Positions 6,900-15,266 of a stretch of 24,908 bases of DNA are shown here, in pieces. The stretch's first letter is position 1; every line of letters begins with the position of its first letter. The notes under the pieces were generated by a model. That model was not told the DNA's origin and did no database searches. It saw nothing but the letters and a program-made list of their open reading frames with translations. The position numbers and the translations under genes were made by a program. Source of the stretch: JBLNDG01 sp050261415 (GTDB lineage Bacteria > Bacillota > Clostridia > Lutisporales > Lutisporaceae); NCBI GenBank assembly GCA_050261415.1, contig JBLNDG010000113.1, forward strand, positions 1 to 24,908, written 5' to 3'.

Positions 6900-8120
6900 C
6901 TATTTCCGTGTAAAAAGAAATTTTTCAGGGTTTGCACTGGAAAATTTGGATTTTTCAACCTCATTCAAGCTTCCGGATTCCGAAAATACCCGTATATACG
7001 AACTGTACGAATCACAATATAAAAGATTTACCATATAATCCGAACCGAACAGTATCCTGTCATTTATTTTTTTTTGCTGTTTTTCGGAATAGCTTCCTAT
7101 AAGCTTCCTCAAGGATTTGTAGTATTCCTCGCTGAAGCCGCAGTTGGAAAAGTCCGTATAAACGTTATCATACCGCAGGATATAATCAATAATTTTCTGT
7201 GCCCATTCCTGTCTGTTTAGCATTTTTTTAAGCTTACCCAGCTTTCCCATGTGCCCGAAATTGATTTTTAAATCAGGATATTTAATAAGGACCTCTTCCC
7301 ATGCGTCAGGTGAAGTGCGCCTTTCCGACTCCTGCGGGTCCCCGACTATAAATCCCCCATCGCTGCAGTGCACGGTAACAGGTATACCCTTATTCATACA
7401 GTATTCGTACAAGTATTTGACTTTTTCCCTTTCAGGCCCGTCCCCCGGCCATGGATCAAAACCCAGCGGAGGGTAGAGTTTTATACCCGAGAAGCAGTTG
7501 CTGCCGAGTTCCCCTATGTTTCCGCTAAAGCCGGAAAGTTTCTGATAATTTTCTCTTAACTTTCCATAGGTACCATCATAATCCCCAAAGTATTTATCAA
7601 GCATGATGTTTATTTTTTTCATAGTATAGTTTTTGGTATTGATCCCGAGAAAGGGGTATATCTCAAACAGCTTTTCGCTGCTCTCGTTAATATATTTCTT
7701 TATCCCCCAGAAGACGTCTATTACCTGCTCGACTATAGGCTTTTCCACAATATTTTTACAGTACTCCTCTGTAATTCTCATATTCTTGTAACCAAAATCC
7801 ATCATAAGAGGTGTAAGTATGATTTTCCCATATATTTTTTCCCCCACCCTTAAACCTCTGTGACCTTTATCGCTGATCCACAAGGGGTTATCCTTTTTCA
7901 AACAGTGTTCCATAAGCAGGAAAAAACTGCCCATATCACTTTCCATTATTGAAAGCGTATTTGTGGTTTTTTCTATCTTGTCCCTCATGAATATCGAGAT
8001 TGCAGGGGTATAGACTGCCAGAACCAATGGAATGTTTACCCTCCGCAGCAGGGCAGAAAGATTGGGATGGCTAAGATTCATTGCATGACAGTGAATATCA
8101 TAAAATACTTTTTCCTCCAT
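6900..8120 (-). CDS. Metal-dependent amidohydrolase-type TIM-barrel protein
   Basis: This 406-residue protein looks like an amidohydrolase_2 family member (PF04909-like). Metal-ligand motifs are visible in barrel order: YDIHCHAMN at residues 7-15 (HxH), GIKLYPPLGF, VTVHCSDGG, INFGHMG and LFGSDYM near residue 370. A long helical insert (about residues 60-190) separates the first two. The family hydrolyses or decarboxylates small molecules; this member's substrate cannot be told. The start ATG follows AGGGGGG by about 11 bases. It is 139 bases upstream of hutH on the same strand and diverges from the lipase remnant. A role linked to hutH is possible but unsupported. Confidence 0.8.
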   Translation of the reverse strand: MEEKVFYDIHCHAMNLSHPNLSALLRRVNIPLVLAVYTPAISIFMRDKIEKTTNTLSIMESDMGSFFLLMEHCLKKDNPLWISDKGHRGLRVGEKIYGKIILTPLMMDFGYKNMRITEEYCKNIVEKPIVEQVIDVFWGIKKYINESSEKLFEIYPFLGINTKNYTMKKINIMLDKYFGDYDGTYGKLRENYQKLSGFSGNIGELGSNCFSGIKLYPPLGFDPWPGDGPEREKVKYLYEYCMNKGIPVTVHCSDGGFIVGDPQESERRTSPDAWEEVLIKYPDLKINFGHMGKLGKLKKMLNRQEWAQKIIDYILRYDNVYTDFSNCGFSEEYYKSLRKLIGSYSEKQQKKINDRILFGSDYMVNLLYCDSYSSYIRVFSESGSLNEVEKSKFSSANPEKFLFTRK

Positions 8121-8268
8121 GGATACAAAGTCCCCCCTTCAGCATATTTCAAGCTCTAATGTGATATATAATATGCCTCGGGGGTATGCTGCTGAGACTG
8201 TCCGGAGGTAACCAAAAGCATTGTGCCTGAATAATATGTATTACTCATCTTATAAAGGGAGTATGGAT

Positions 8269-8995
8269 ATGTCGGTTCCTCATGGATTTGACAAGAAGTT
8301 GGCCCTGTTTCTTGCAAACTGCTGCCTTCAAGCCTATGACCAGTTCAGATGTAGAGGCAACTTCACCATACCTTTCGGCTACAAGCTGGTGGATATAATA
8401 AGGGCATCACCTGTCAGGACATATGATCTGTTCGGCTTTATTATTGAATCGGAAGAAAATATAGTTGTCGCCTTCAGGGGAAGCCAATCAAATCCGGACT
8501 GGATTGCAGACGCCGCAATACACCAGTCATACTTCCCCTATACCCGCGTAAAATTAAAAACCGATTCAGGCTTTACTTCCATTTACAACACATGCAGAAA
8601 CCAAATTGCAAATACTTTAAGCTCTCTCAGCCCATCCAAGAGGTTTGTTCATTACGGGGCACAGCATGGGGGGTGCTCTGGCGGTGCTTAGCACTCTGGA
8701 TGTTGCAGCCAACACTGATTATAAAGAGCCTATTATGTATAACTTCGGGAGTCCCAGGGTCGGTAACCCAAAGTTCGTGCAAATATACAACGAAGTAGTA
8801 AGGGACAGCTTCCGTATAGTGAATGTAAATGATATAGTTCCTACGCTGCCGCCGGTTACGGTGCGGTCGCCTCTTTCCAGCGAGCTGCGGTATTATGTCC
8901 ATGTGAATGAGGTTTTTCAGGTATCCGTTCAAACCGGCAGCATACAGGGGAACCACATTGTGGAGAATTATCTGAAAGGATTGGAATGTCTATAA
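8269..8995 (+). pseudogene. Class 3 (Lipase_3) lipase, broken by a frameshift
   Basis: Two reading frames together make one class 3 triacylglycerol lipase of about 241 residues. The first part (8269-8643) holds VVAFRGSQSNPDWIADA. The second part (from about 8645) holds the nucleophile elbow LFITGHSMGGALAVL, NFGSPRVGN, the acid in NDIVPTLPP, and the His in GNHIVENYL. Removing one T from TTT at 8644-8646 gives a smooth join, SKRLFITGHSMGG. As written, translation ends shortly after and lacks the catalytic Ser, Asp and His. The start is taken as ATG 8269, seven bases after GGGAG. A TTG at 8221, behind a GGAGG at 8204-8208, is an alternative. No signal peptide is seen. It is either a real pseudogene or a sequencing indel. 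Confidence 0.85.
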
Positions 8996-9009
8996 TGTAA
9001 AAGATAGAC

Positions 9010-10902
9010 TTATCGCTTATTTATCCGTACCGTTTTTCTTCCTTTTCCCCCACCTTGACTGATGTCTTTTCGGTTGCCTCTTCTCTCCCCGCTGCGTTCT
9101 TGTCTCGGAGGCTTTATCAGGCATTGCTCGCCAAAACCTATCAAATCTTGCCTCCCGGCTTTTACAAGGGCTTTGTAGACAAGCTCGTAGTTTTTGGGGT
9201 TCCTGTATTGTATAAGCGCCTTTTGCATTGCCTTCTCCTCAGGACTTTTGGGAACATACACAGGCTTCATAGTCCTGGGGTCCAGTTCTGTGTAATACAT
9301 ACTGGTGGAGAGGGTACCCGGGGTTGGATAAAAGTCCTGTATCTGTTCCGGATTGTAGCCCATATCCCTTACATATTCCGCAAGCTCTATTGCAGCTTCA
9401 ATGTCTGACCCCGGATGTCCCGACATAAGGTACGGCACAAGGTATTGCTTCATTCCCAGTTGCTTATTTGTCTTAAAATATTTTCCCACAAACCTGTCAT
9501 ATACATTTTTACCCGGTTTGCCCATATACCTCAGCACTTTGTCCGATACGTGCTCCGGCGCAACCTTCAGTTGACCGCTTATATGGTGCTGGCACAGCTC
9601 TTTCAGGAATTCATCGTCCTTATCAGCTATAATGTAGTCATACCTTAGTCCTGATCGTATAAATACCTTTTTTACTCCCGGAAGGGCTCTAAGCTTCCTT
9701 AAAAGCTCCACATAGTCCTTATGGTCTACCTTCAAATTTTTGCAGAGGGATGGGAACATGCACTGCCGGTTCCTGCAAACCCCTTCCTTAAGCTGTTTTT
9801 CGCAGGCAGCATGTCTGAAGTTGGCAGTAGGGCCGCCCACATCATGTATATATCCCTTGAATTCAGGGTCCTTAATCAGGATATTTGCTTCGTCAATTAT
9901 GGATTCATGGCTTCTGCCCTGCACAACTCTACCCTGATGAAAATTCAAAGCACAGAAGGAACATCCTCCAAAACAGCCCCTTTGTGAGGTAAGGCTGAAC
10001 TTTACCTCCTTAAGGGCAGGTATCCCTCCCATTTTTTCATAAACAGGGTGGTATGTCCTTGTGTATGGGAGATTGTAGACATCGTCGAGTTCAATGGACG
10101 TTAGAGGCTGTGCCGGAGGATTCTGCACCAAAAATCTGTCTCCATGTGGCTGTATTATTACTTTCCCGGTCTGGTAATCCTGCTCCCTGTACTGCACCAT
10201 AAATGCTTCCGCGTATTTCCTCTTACTGCTTTTAACCTCTTCATAGCTTGGAATTACAACAGAATCGGGTATATTATCCAGCTCTGACGTTATATATGCA
10301 GTTCCATTTACATAGGTTGCATATTTTATATCCATACCGGAATCCAGTGCTTCCGCTACCTGCACAATCGGTTTCTCTCCCATTCCATATATAAGAAGGT
10401 CTGCCCTGCTGTCAAAGAGTACAGACCTTCTAACATCATTGTTCCAATAGTCATAGTGTGCAAACCGCCTTAAGCTCGCTTCTATCCCTCCAATGATTAT
10501 GGGCACATCCTTGTATGCCTCCCGCAGCCTGTTGCAGTACACTGTAACGGCCCTGTCCGGCCGTTTGCCTCTTTCTCCTCCCGGTGTATAGAGGTCTTCC
10601 CTCCTGGGTTTTTTACTGACTGTATAATGGTTAACCATTGAATCCATATTCCCCGAGGACACTAAAAAAGCAAGCCTCGGCTTTCCGAGTACCTTGAAGG
10701 AATCGGCATTCCTCCAGTCAGGCTGGGGTATAATACCGACCTTATATCCCCGGTTCTCTAAAAGCCGGGTAACTATAGCATGACCAAAGCTCGGATGGTC
10801 GACATATGCATCCCCGCTTATATATATGAAATCGAACTGTTTAATTTCCTTCTTAATCATATCTTCCTTTGAAATCGGAAGAAAAGCATCTCTATTATTC
10901 AA
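9010..10902 (-). CDS. YgiQ-type UPF0313 radical SAM protein
   Basis: This 630-residue member of the YgiQ/UPF0313 family carries the radical SAM cluster motif CFGGCSFC, with cysteines at 310, 314 and 317. The family-typical start (FLPISKEDM, then GDAYVDHPSFGHA) is followed by a cobalamin-binding-like region, then the SAM barrel, and a basic Arg/Lys/Gly-rich tail. A second cysteine group (EGVCRNRQCMFPSLC) lies after the barrel start. The reaction is not known for the family. The start is a TTG ten bases after AAGGA, and the match to family N-termini supports it. It is convergent with the lipase gene with only 14 bases between, and no terminator is visible there. Confidence 0.93.
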   Translation of the reverse strand: MNNRDAFLPISKEDMIKKEIKQFDFIYISGDAYVDHPSFGHAIVTRLLENRGYKVGIIPQPDWRNADSFKVLGKPRLAFLVSSGNMDSMVNHYTVSKKPRREDLYTPGGERGKRPDRAVTVYCNRLREAYKDVPIIIGGIEASLRRFAHYDYWNNDVRRSVLFDSRADLLIYGMGEKPIVQVAEALDSGMDIKYATYVNGTAYITSELDNIPDSVVIPSYEEVKSSKRKYAEAFMVQYREQDYQTGKVIIQPHGDRFLVQNPPAQPLTSIELDDVYNLPYTRTYHPVYEKMGGIPALKEVKFSLTSQRGCFGGCSFCALNFHQGRVVQGRSHESIIDEANILIKDPEFKGYIHDVGGPTANFRHAACEKQLKEGVCRNRQCMFPSLCKNLKVDHKDYVELLRKLRALPGVKKVFIRSGLRYDYIIADKDDEFLKELCQHHISGQLKVAPEHVSDKVLRYMGKPGKNVYDRFVGKYFKTNKQLGMKQYLVPYLMSGHPGSDIEAAIELAEYVRDMGYNPEQIQDFYPTPGTLSTSMYYTELDPRTMKPVYVPKSPEEKAMQKALIQYRNPKNYELVYKALVKAGRQDLIGFGEQCLIKPPRQERSGERRGNRKDISQGGGKGRKTVRINKR

Positions 10903-11053
10903 AACATCACATCCTTATTATTGAGCAAGCCTCTGAGGCCAGGCTATAGGCAATGGGCTATGGGAAATGGGTTCAGCATAGCTTCGAAGCATAGATTCCA
11001 CATGCACTCATAATTCGTAACGCGCAACCAGACTTTATAGGAATACCTATTGC

Positions 11054-11605
11054 CTATTTTAGCATAAACGTTGAAATAGGAGTATATATCCTCTTTCCGC
11101 CCGACTCCTCACTCTTTATCAGGGAAATCTCCTTTACCTCTATAGGCTTGAAGCCTCCAAGGCTCACTTTTCGTTCCAGTTCACAGTAGGGTATCTTCAG
11201 AATAAGGTCCTGGGCGATTGTTATATGAGGGATATATGCTTTTATTTCCTTCTTCAGACCAAGCTTGTGCATTTCTTCCTCGATATCCGAATACAGCTTG
11301 TGAAGCTTATCCAATTCTCCCGAAAAACCCAGCCAAAGAGCATGTATACTATCCCTGCCGTCAAAAAAACCAATTTTGTCAATATTGAGCAAAAACTTTT
11401 GATGTCTTGTAGAGACTCCCTTTAAAGCTTTTCCTATTTCAATGGTCTTGCCGCTCTCTATTTCTCCGAGAAACTTGAGCGTCAGGTGAAAGTTGCCTAT
11501 ATACTTGAACCGTCCTTTTTCCGAATTTTCCTTTACAAGATGCTGTATTTCCGCAATTCCATCCTTTGTCTCCCTGTTAAAGCCGGTTCCGATGAAAGTC
11601 CTCAT
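11054..11605 (-). CDS. thpR: RNA 2',3'-cyclic phosphodiesterase (ThpR/LigT family)
   Basis: This 183-residue 2H phosphoesterase opens 2',3'-cyclic phosphates on RNA ends to 2'-phosphates. Both catalytic H-x-T/S-x motifs are present: HLTL at residues 40-43 and HITI at 127-130. The N-terminus MRTFIGTGF is typical. The frame is open for 11 more codons upstream, but the ATG at 11603-11605 lies nine bases after GGAGG and fits the family, so it is chosen. The gene lies between the 109-residue membrane protein gene and the YgiQ gene on the same strand. No RNA ligase or RtcB partner is nearby. Confidence 0.93.
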   Translation of the reverse strand: MRTFIGTGFNRETKDGIAEIQHLVKENSEKGRFKYIGNFHLTLKFLGEIESGKTIEIGKALKGVSTRHQKFLLNIDKIGFFDGRDSIHALWLGFSGELDKLHKLYSDIEEEMHKLGLKKEIKAYIPHITIAQDLILKIPYCELERKVSLGGFKPIEVKEISLIKSEESGGKRIYTPISTFMLK

Positions 11606-11687
11606 ATGTTTTATCCTCCTATAAAAGCTCGGAGGCATCGAGCCCCCTCACTTTTGACTGATTCTACATCGGTAGAATGTCCACTAA

Positions 11688-12017
11688 TCAGAGTACTGCG
11701 GCAAGGTAAGATATAACTATAATTATGACCCCTCCTGCCAGCAGAATATACTCCCAAAGCAGGCCCTCCCTCTTCTTTACTTCCAGCTTCTCAACCCTGG
11801 GGTTTTTCCTGAGCTTTGCCTTTAAAAAGGAAAAGGGTATGACAGCAGCAAGCCCGCCGATTGCCGATACGAAAAGGCCGGTTGTAAATATAAAATTGCT
11901 GATTTTAAAATAATTGACCGAAAACCCGTAAAGAATAAATGCTGCCAGGATAGGCAGAACCGTACCTGCCGCAACTACTGAAGCCAGAGCAATAATAGTA
12001 TTTTTTCTTTTGTCCAC
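11688..12017 (-). CDS. Small membrane protein of unknown function (109 aa)
   Basis: I do not recognise the family for certain. Three hydrophobic segments are visible, at about residues 8-30, 38-66 and 86-108. A basic stretch, LKAKLRKNPRVEKLEVKKREG, lies between the second and third, which would place that loop in the cytoplasm. The general design recalls small clostridial membrane proteins such as DUF3899, but I would not assign it. A good GGAGG precedes the ATG by six bases. It is 23 bases downstream of the DUF72 gene, so the two are probably co-transcribed. Confidence 0.75.
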   Translation of the reverse strand: MDKRKNTIIALASVVAAGTVLPILAAFILYGFSVNYFKISNFIFTTGLFVSAIGGLAAVIPFSFLKAKLRKNPRVEKLEVKKREGLLWEYILLAGGVIIIVISYLAAVL

Positions 12018-12040
12018 ATAAATTCCTCCAAACTTTAATT

Positions 12041-12817
12041 TTATTCCCCTATTCCCAGCATCTTTTTAAGCATAATCCCATTTATTACAGCCTGCGCCCT
12101 GAAGTGATTGTTGAAGCTTATAAAACAGTTTTCCGACTCTTCTTCAAGTTTCCTGATTTTATTCTTCCACTGCTCCAATTCATCCTCTTTATATAAATAG
12201 TCGTATCTTTCATAGGCTTCATTATGGTTCCACCATTTTTCATCATTCCTGCCGTGAAACCTTATATAGGATACCCTAGAGGTACTTACTGCCTGCCTGT
12301 CCGGCAACCCGGCAATTGAAGGCTCATCAACGCAAACATATCCCAGGCTGTTTTGTCTCAGGAATTCGAAGTTTTCCTCATTAACCCACCTGCTATTTCT
12401 GAATTCTACAGCAATATCGCAGTCTATAAACCTCTCCTTTAATCGGAGCATATAGTCCATGTTTTCTTTACTGCAGTGAAAAGAGTATGGGAACTGTGCA
12501 ACCAGGCACCCGAGTTTGCCTGCCTGCTGCAAAACATCAACTGCCTTTATAAAATCATTATAATCCTTGTCCGTTGCATCCCTTGAGTGAGTCATGGACT
12601 GGTGGAGCTTAACCGTAAAAACAAACTCGTCTCCCGTCTTTTTCTGCATATTGTAAAACATAAAGGAGTTTGGTATCTTGTAATAGGTTGAGTTAATCTC
12701 CGTAAAACCGAATACGCCTGAGTATATGCTCAGCATATCACCGGGCTTTACCCCTTCAGGGTAAAAAGGTCCTATCCAGTCTTTATAGCTGTATCCTGAA
12801 GTCCCTACATAAATCAC
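12041..12817 (-). CDS. DUF72 (YecE-like) protein
   Basis: This 258-residue protein spans a full DUF72 domain, a TIM-barrel fold of unknown biochemical function. Typical parts are MIYVGTSGYSYKDWIGPFYP at the start, EINSTYYKIP, FVFTVKLHQSMTH, the LVAQFPYSFH strand, VEFRNSRW, YVRFHGR-like YIRFHGRN, and the C-terminal FISFNNHFRAQAVING. All the usual conserved residues appear intact. The start is a GTG, six bases after GGAGGG. The hairpin-rich repeat region lies directly upstream, so its promoter must be inside or next to the repeat, or transcription comes from the UPF0180 gene. Confidence 0.92.
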   Translation of the reverse strand: MIYVGTSGYSYKDWIGPFYPEGVKPGDMLSIYSGVFGFTEINSTYYKIPNSFMFYNMQKKTGDEFVFTVKLHQSMTHSRDATDKDYNDFIKAVDVLQQAGKLGCLVAQFPYSFHCSKENMDYMLRLKERFIDCDIAVEFRNSRWVNEENFEFLRQNSLGYVCVDEPSIAGLPDRQAVSTSRVSYIRFHGRNDEKWWNHNEAYERYDYLYKEDELEQWKNKIRKLEEESENCFISFNNHFRAQAVINGIMLKKMLGIGE

Positions 12818-12851
12818 ATTGCTCCCTCCATATCAATGCAATTGCCATGCA

Positions 12852-13000
12852 ATATGTTTCGCACTAAACATTTTACATTGAATTCATATAGTGCGAAACG
12901 TTTTCCCTGATTCATATGTCGTGAAAAATACATACCTGATAGCACAAAATCAGACACTTCAACTGATTTTGTATGATAAATCTTTTTCACGACATATATA
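12852..13000. repeat. 149-bp hairpin-rich interspersed repeat, copy 1
   Basis: This matches 23164-23312 over its whole 149 bases, with about 15 differences by my count (near 90% identity) and no gaps. It contains two hairpins. The first has stem GTTTCGCACTA (12856-12866) with 12889-12899. The second has a 15-bp outer stem (ATATGTCGTGAAAAA, 12914-12928 with 12983-12997) and a 10-bp inner stem (ACAAAATCAG, 12944-12953 with 12963-12972). Differences fall mostly in loops. It holds no gene. It is probably a small non-autonomous mobile element, or a conserved structured RNA. Confidence 0.85.
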
Positions 13001-13002
13001 GC

Positions 13003-13111
13003 AAAAAGTATGCATTCGGCGATATATAATTTATATTAACATCAATGCCGGTGCATACTTTTATTTTAATACGAACAGGAGCATTATTTCCACCATAATT
13101 TGCTATGCTCC
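13003..13111. repeat. Two further inverted repeats next to repeat copy 1
   Basis: AAAAGTATGCA...CGGC (13004-13020) pairs with GCCG.TGCATACTTTT (13047-13062). A second hairpin follows, GGAGCAT (13078-13084) with ATGCTCC (13105-13111). Neither occurs at repeat copy 2. With copy 1 they fill the 320-base gap between the DUF72 and UPF0180 genes. They may act as terminators for the UPF0180 gene. Confidence 0.5.
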
Positions 13112-13137
13112 GCAAGTGAGTATCATAAAAGGCTTCT

Positions 13138-13407
13138 TTATCTCTTCTTCAAATCAGATGCATTCAATACTTCATTATAAATCTCATCCTCTGTTTTACC
13201 CTCTGCATTTATAACCATGGTGTCAGTTACGATGTCTTCCATACCCATAAAGTTGGAATCAGCTCCGGTAACAACAATAGCATCAAATTTGTCTAATACC
13301 CTTTTGTTCTCCTTATTTGCTTCATCAAGCACTTCTACAGTGCAGTCCCTATTCTCCAAATATCTTTTAACATTACTCAGTGTTCTTTCTATAGCTACCT
13401 TTTTCAT
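13138..13407 (-). CDS. UPF0180 (YkuS-like) protein
   Basis: This 89-residue protein matches the YkuS/UPF0180 family. It begins IERTLSNVKRYLENRDCTV, has the conserved FDAIVVTGADSNFMGMEDI centre (residues 41-59), and then TMVINAEGKTEDEIYNEV. The family is of unknown function, widespread in Firmicutes, and looks like a small alpha/beta cytoplasmic protein. The ATG follows GGAGG by eight bases. It is a single gene, with the M23 peptidase transcribed away from it on the other side of a 440-base gap. Confidence 0.9.
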   Translation of the reverse strand: MKKVAIERTLSNVKRYLENRDCTVEVLDEANKENKRVLDKFDAIVVTGADSNFMGMEDIVTDTMVINAEGKTEDEIYNEVLNASDLKKR

Positions 13408-13851
13408 TCCAATACCTCCAAAATCAATTTATCATAGAATTATTATCCTTCAAATAATTATTTTTATTCGGTTTGTATACTTTTTGCTGAAGCTCTCAGC
13501 TTTCAGGCACTTTACATATCATCCGCCCCGGTCCTATTATGCAAAATAATTTTTGGGACTGTACATATTGGCAATTTTATTCTAAAATGGTTAATATACA
13601 TAACCTTAATTAAAGTTCCCAGTTTATATAAAATAGAATATATTCAGCCAATAAGCTTATTTAAAAGCATATTTGTCAGTATTAGATTTCAAGCCTGTAA
13701 ATATTTTTTTGCAGTTTGAAATCTATTGTGTCTTACGAGGTCTCAGTCTATTTATGGAAATTGTGCAATTCAGGCGCAAAACCATTACTGTATTCAAGCA
13801 AGGATTGCGGGCATAAAAGCTCTCAAAATCAAAATGTGAGGGATGATCCAT
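13408..13851. other. Intergenic region between divergent genes
   Basis: No gene is supported in these 444 bases. They must hold the promoters of the UPF0180 gene (minus) and the M23-bactofilin pair (plus). Several AT-rich -10-like sites occur, none convincing. One hairpin stands out: AGATTTCAA (13684-13692) with TTGAAATCT (13716-13724), not followed by a T run, so not a plain terminator. It could be leader structure of the plus-strand transcript. I looked for the cyclic-di-AMP riboswitch common before wall hydrolases and did not see it. Confidence 0.4.
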
Positions 13852-14811
13852 TTGAAAAAGGCAATGGTAAAAACAAAAAATAATTTTGCTACTTTTATGT
13901 ATATTCCTGAAAGTCAATCAACTGTAAGGTCTTATAGGATTCCAATATGGTTTCCGAAGTTTGTGACATTATCCATCCTTTTGCTTGTTGCAGCGTCTGT
14001 AATATGCTTATCGCTGCTTTCTTCGCTTAAAGTGCAGCATGAAGCCAGCAAGAAGGAAATTGTAAGATTGACAGCCATAAACAATACACAGAAGGGTGAA
14101 ATAGAAAAGCTTAAAAAGGATTCTGCAGAAGTTCAAAAACAGCTTGAGGCAAATTCAAAAATATTGGAAGAGGTCAAAAAAGCAGTAGGCATCAGCCCAT
14201 CAAAGAAGGAAGAAAGCACTAAAAGTGGTGAAGGCAATATATCTTCCTCTAACAGCAATGCGGCTGCAAAGCTTTCAAGCACTAAGAGCCAACCAGACAT
14301 GTCAAATGAAATCAAATCCATAGGATCGGATTTCACAACATTATCCCAAAAGATTGCAAGCCAAAAGCAGGAAATAGAAAAATCCATGGGTTCAATAAAA
14401 AGCAAGCTTGCTTATTTGCTGGCCAAACCATCCATTGTGCCTGTCAGTGCAAATATCACCGGAGGCTTTGGTTATAGAAGGAACCCCTTTACCAGCAGGG
14501 GCAGCGAGTTCCACCGCGGAATTGACTTTGGAGCTTCTTACGGCCAGACTGTTGTATCAACGGGAGACGGAGTAGTAATATTTGCAGGCTGGAATTCCGG
14601 TTATGGAAGAACGGTTATAATATCCCATGGTTATGGGCTTACCACACTATACGGACATAATTCAAAACTGCTTGTCAAACAAGGCGATAAGGTCAAAAAA
14701 GGACAGGCAATATCAAAGGTCGGCAATACCGGTAGGAGCACTGGAACCCACTTGCATTACGAAGTCAAACTCAATGGGAAGAACGTCAATCCGGCAAAGT
14801 ATTTTCAATAA
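13852..14811 (+). CDS. M23-family peptidoglycan endopeptidase, membrane anchored
   Basis: This protein is about 319 residues long. A short basic cytoplasmic N-terminus precedes one transmembrane segment (FVTLSILLLVAASVICLSLL, near residues 36-58). A coiled coil and a Ser/Lys-rich linker follow to about residue 180, then a C-terminal lysostaphin/LytM-type domain. Zinc ligands are visible in FHRGIDFG (HxxxD) and HLHYEV (HxH), so the enzyme looks active and would cut peptide bridges outside the membrane. The start is uncertain: GAGGG touches the ATG at 13843, so the TTG at 13852, nine bases after it, is preferred. It is followed by a bactofilin gene, and the M23-bactofilin pairing is known from cell-shape systems in other bacteria. 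A role in spore cortex or cell shape is inference. Confidence 0.92.
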   Translation: MKKAMVKTKNNFATFMYIPESQSTVRSYRIPIWFPKFVTLSILLLVAASVICLSLLSSLKVQHEASKKEIVRLTAINNTQKGEIEKLKKDSAEVQKQLEANSKILEEVKKAVGISPSKKEESTKSGEGNISSSNSNAAAKLSSTKSQPDMSNEIKSIGSDFTTLSQKIASQKQEIEKSMGSIKSKLAYLLAKPSIVPVSANITGGFGYRRNPFTSRGSEFHRGIDFGASYGQTVVSTGDGVVIFAGWNSGYGRTVIISHGYGLTTLYGHNSKLLVKQGDKVKKGQAISKVGNTGRSTGTHLHYEVKLNGKNVNPAKYFQ

Positions 14812-14845
14812 TACACAATTAATTCATACAAATGGGGGTAGTGGA

Positions 14846-15205
14846 ATGTTTGGTTCAGATAAGAAACCGTTACATGGTGAGAGGGTTGATTCACTAATCG
14901 GCATAGGTACATACGCAGAAGGAACCATCAATGCTGAGGGCACTGTAAGAGTTGACGGGAAAATACAAGGTGGGCTTAATATAGCCGGTAATCTGATAGT
15001 AGGTGAAGAAGGTGCTATAAAAGGCAATATTAAGGCAGAAAATGCCTTCATTGCCGGAACAGTGGAAGGTAATGTCACTGCAACCGCCCAGCTTCACATC
15101 ACTCATACCGCAAAGCTGATTGGTGACATATCGGTAAAGAACGTCATAATCGACGAAGGAGCGGTATTCATCGGAAGCTGCAAGATAATAACCGATAATG
15201 CTTAA
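14846..15205 (+). CDS. Bactofilin (polymer-forming cytoskeletal protein)
   Basis: This 119-residue protein has the bactofilin beta-helix, with short repeated turns such as GTINAEGTVRVDGKIQGGL, GNLIVGEEGAIKGNI, AFIAGTVEGNV and AKLIGDISVKNVIIDEGAVFIG, over about residues 20-115. Bactofilins polymerise on the inner membrane and place wall-modifying enzymes. The frame is open far upstream, but ATG 14846 with GGGGG seven bases before it gives the normal bactofilin start, MFGSDKK. It lies 34 bases after the M23 peptidase, so the pair is an operon, a well-known functional association. A terminator follows at 15216. Confidence 0.95.
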   Translation: MFGSDKKPLHGERVDSLIGIGTYAEGTINAEGTVRVDGKIQGGLNIAGNLIVGEEGAIKGNIKAENAFIAGTVEGNVTATAQLHITHTAKLIGDISVKNVIIDEGAVFIGSCKIITDNA

Positions 15206-15215
15206 TGAAATGCAT

Positions 15216-15254
15216 AAACCCAAGCCGTTATAAAGGCTTGGGTTTAATTTTTCC
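15216..15254 (+). terminator. Rho-independent terminator of the M23-bactofilin operon
   Basis: The 11-bp perfect stem AAACCCAAGCC/GGCTTGGGTTT (15216-15226 with 15235-15245) is followed by AATTTTTCC on the plus strand. It may also block transcription from the convergent gene. Confidence 0.88.
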
Positions 15255-15266
15255 TAAATATAAATT

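Noticed and set aside
10916..11053. Possible repeat between the thpR and YgiQ genes (GCTTCGAAGC palindrome, ATAGGCAAT/ATTGCCTAT arms)
   Set aside because: The arms are far apart and one lies in the thpR coding end; no second copy is in the window.
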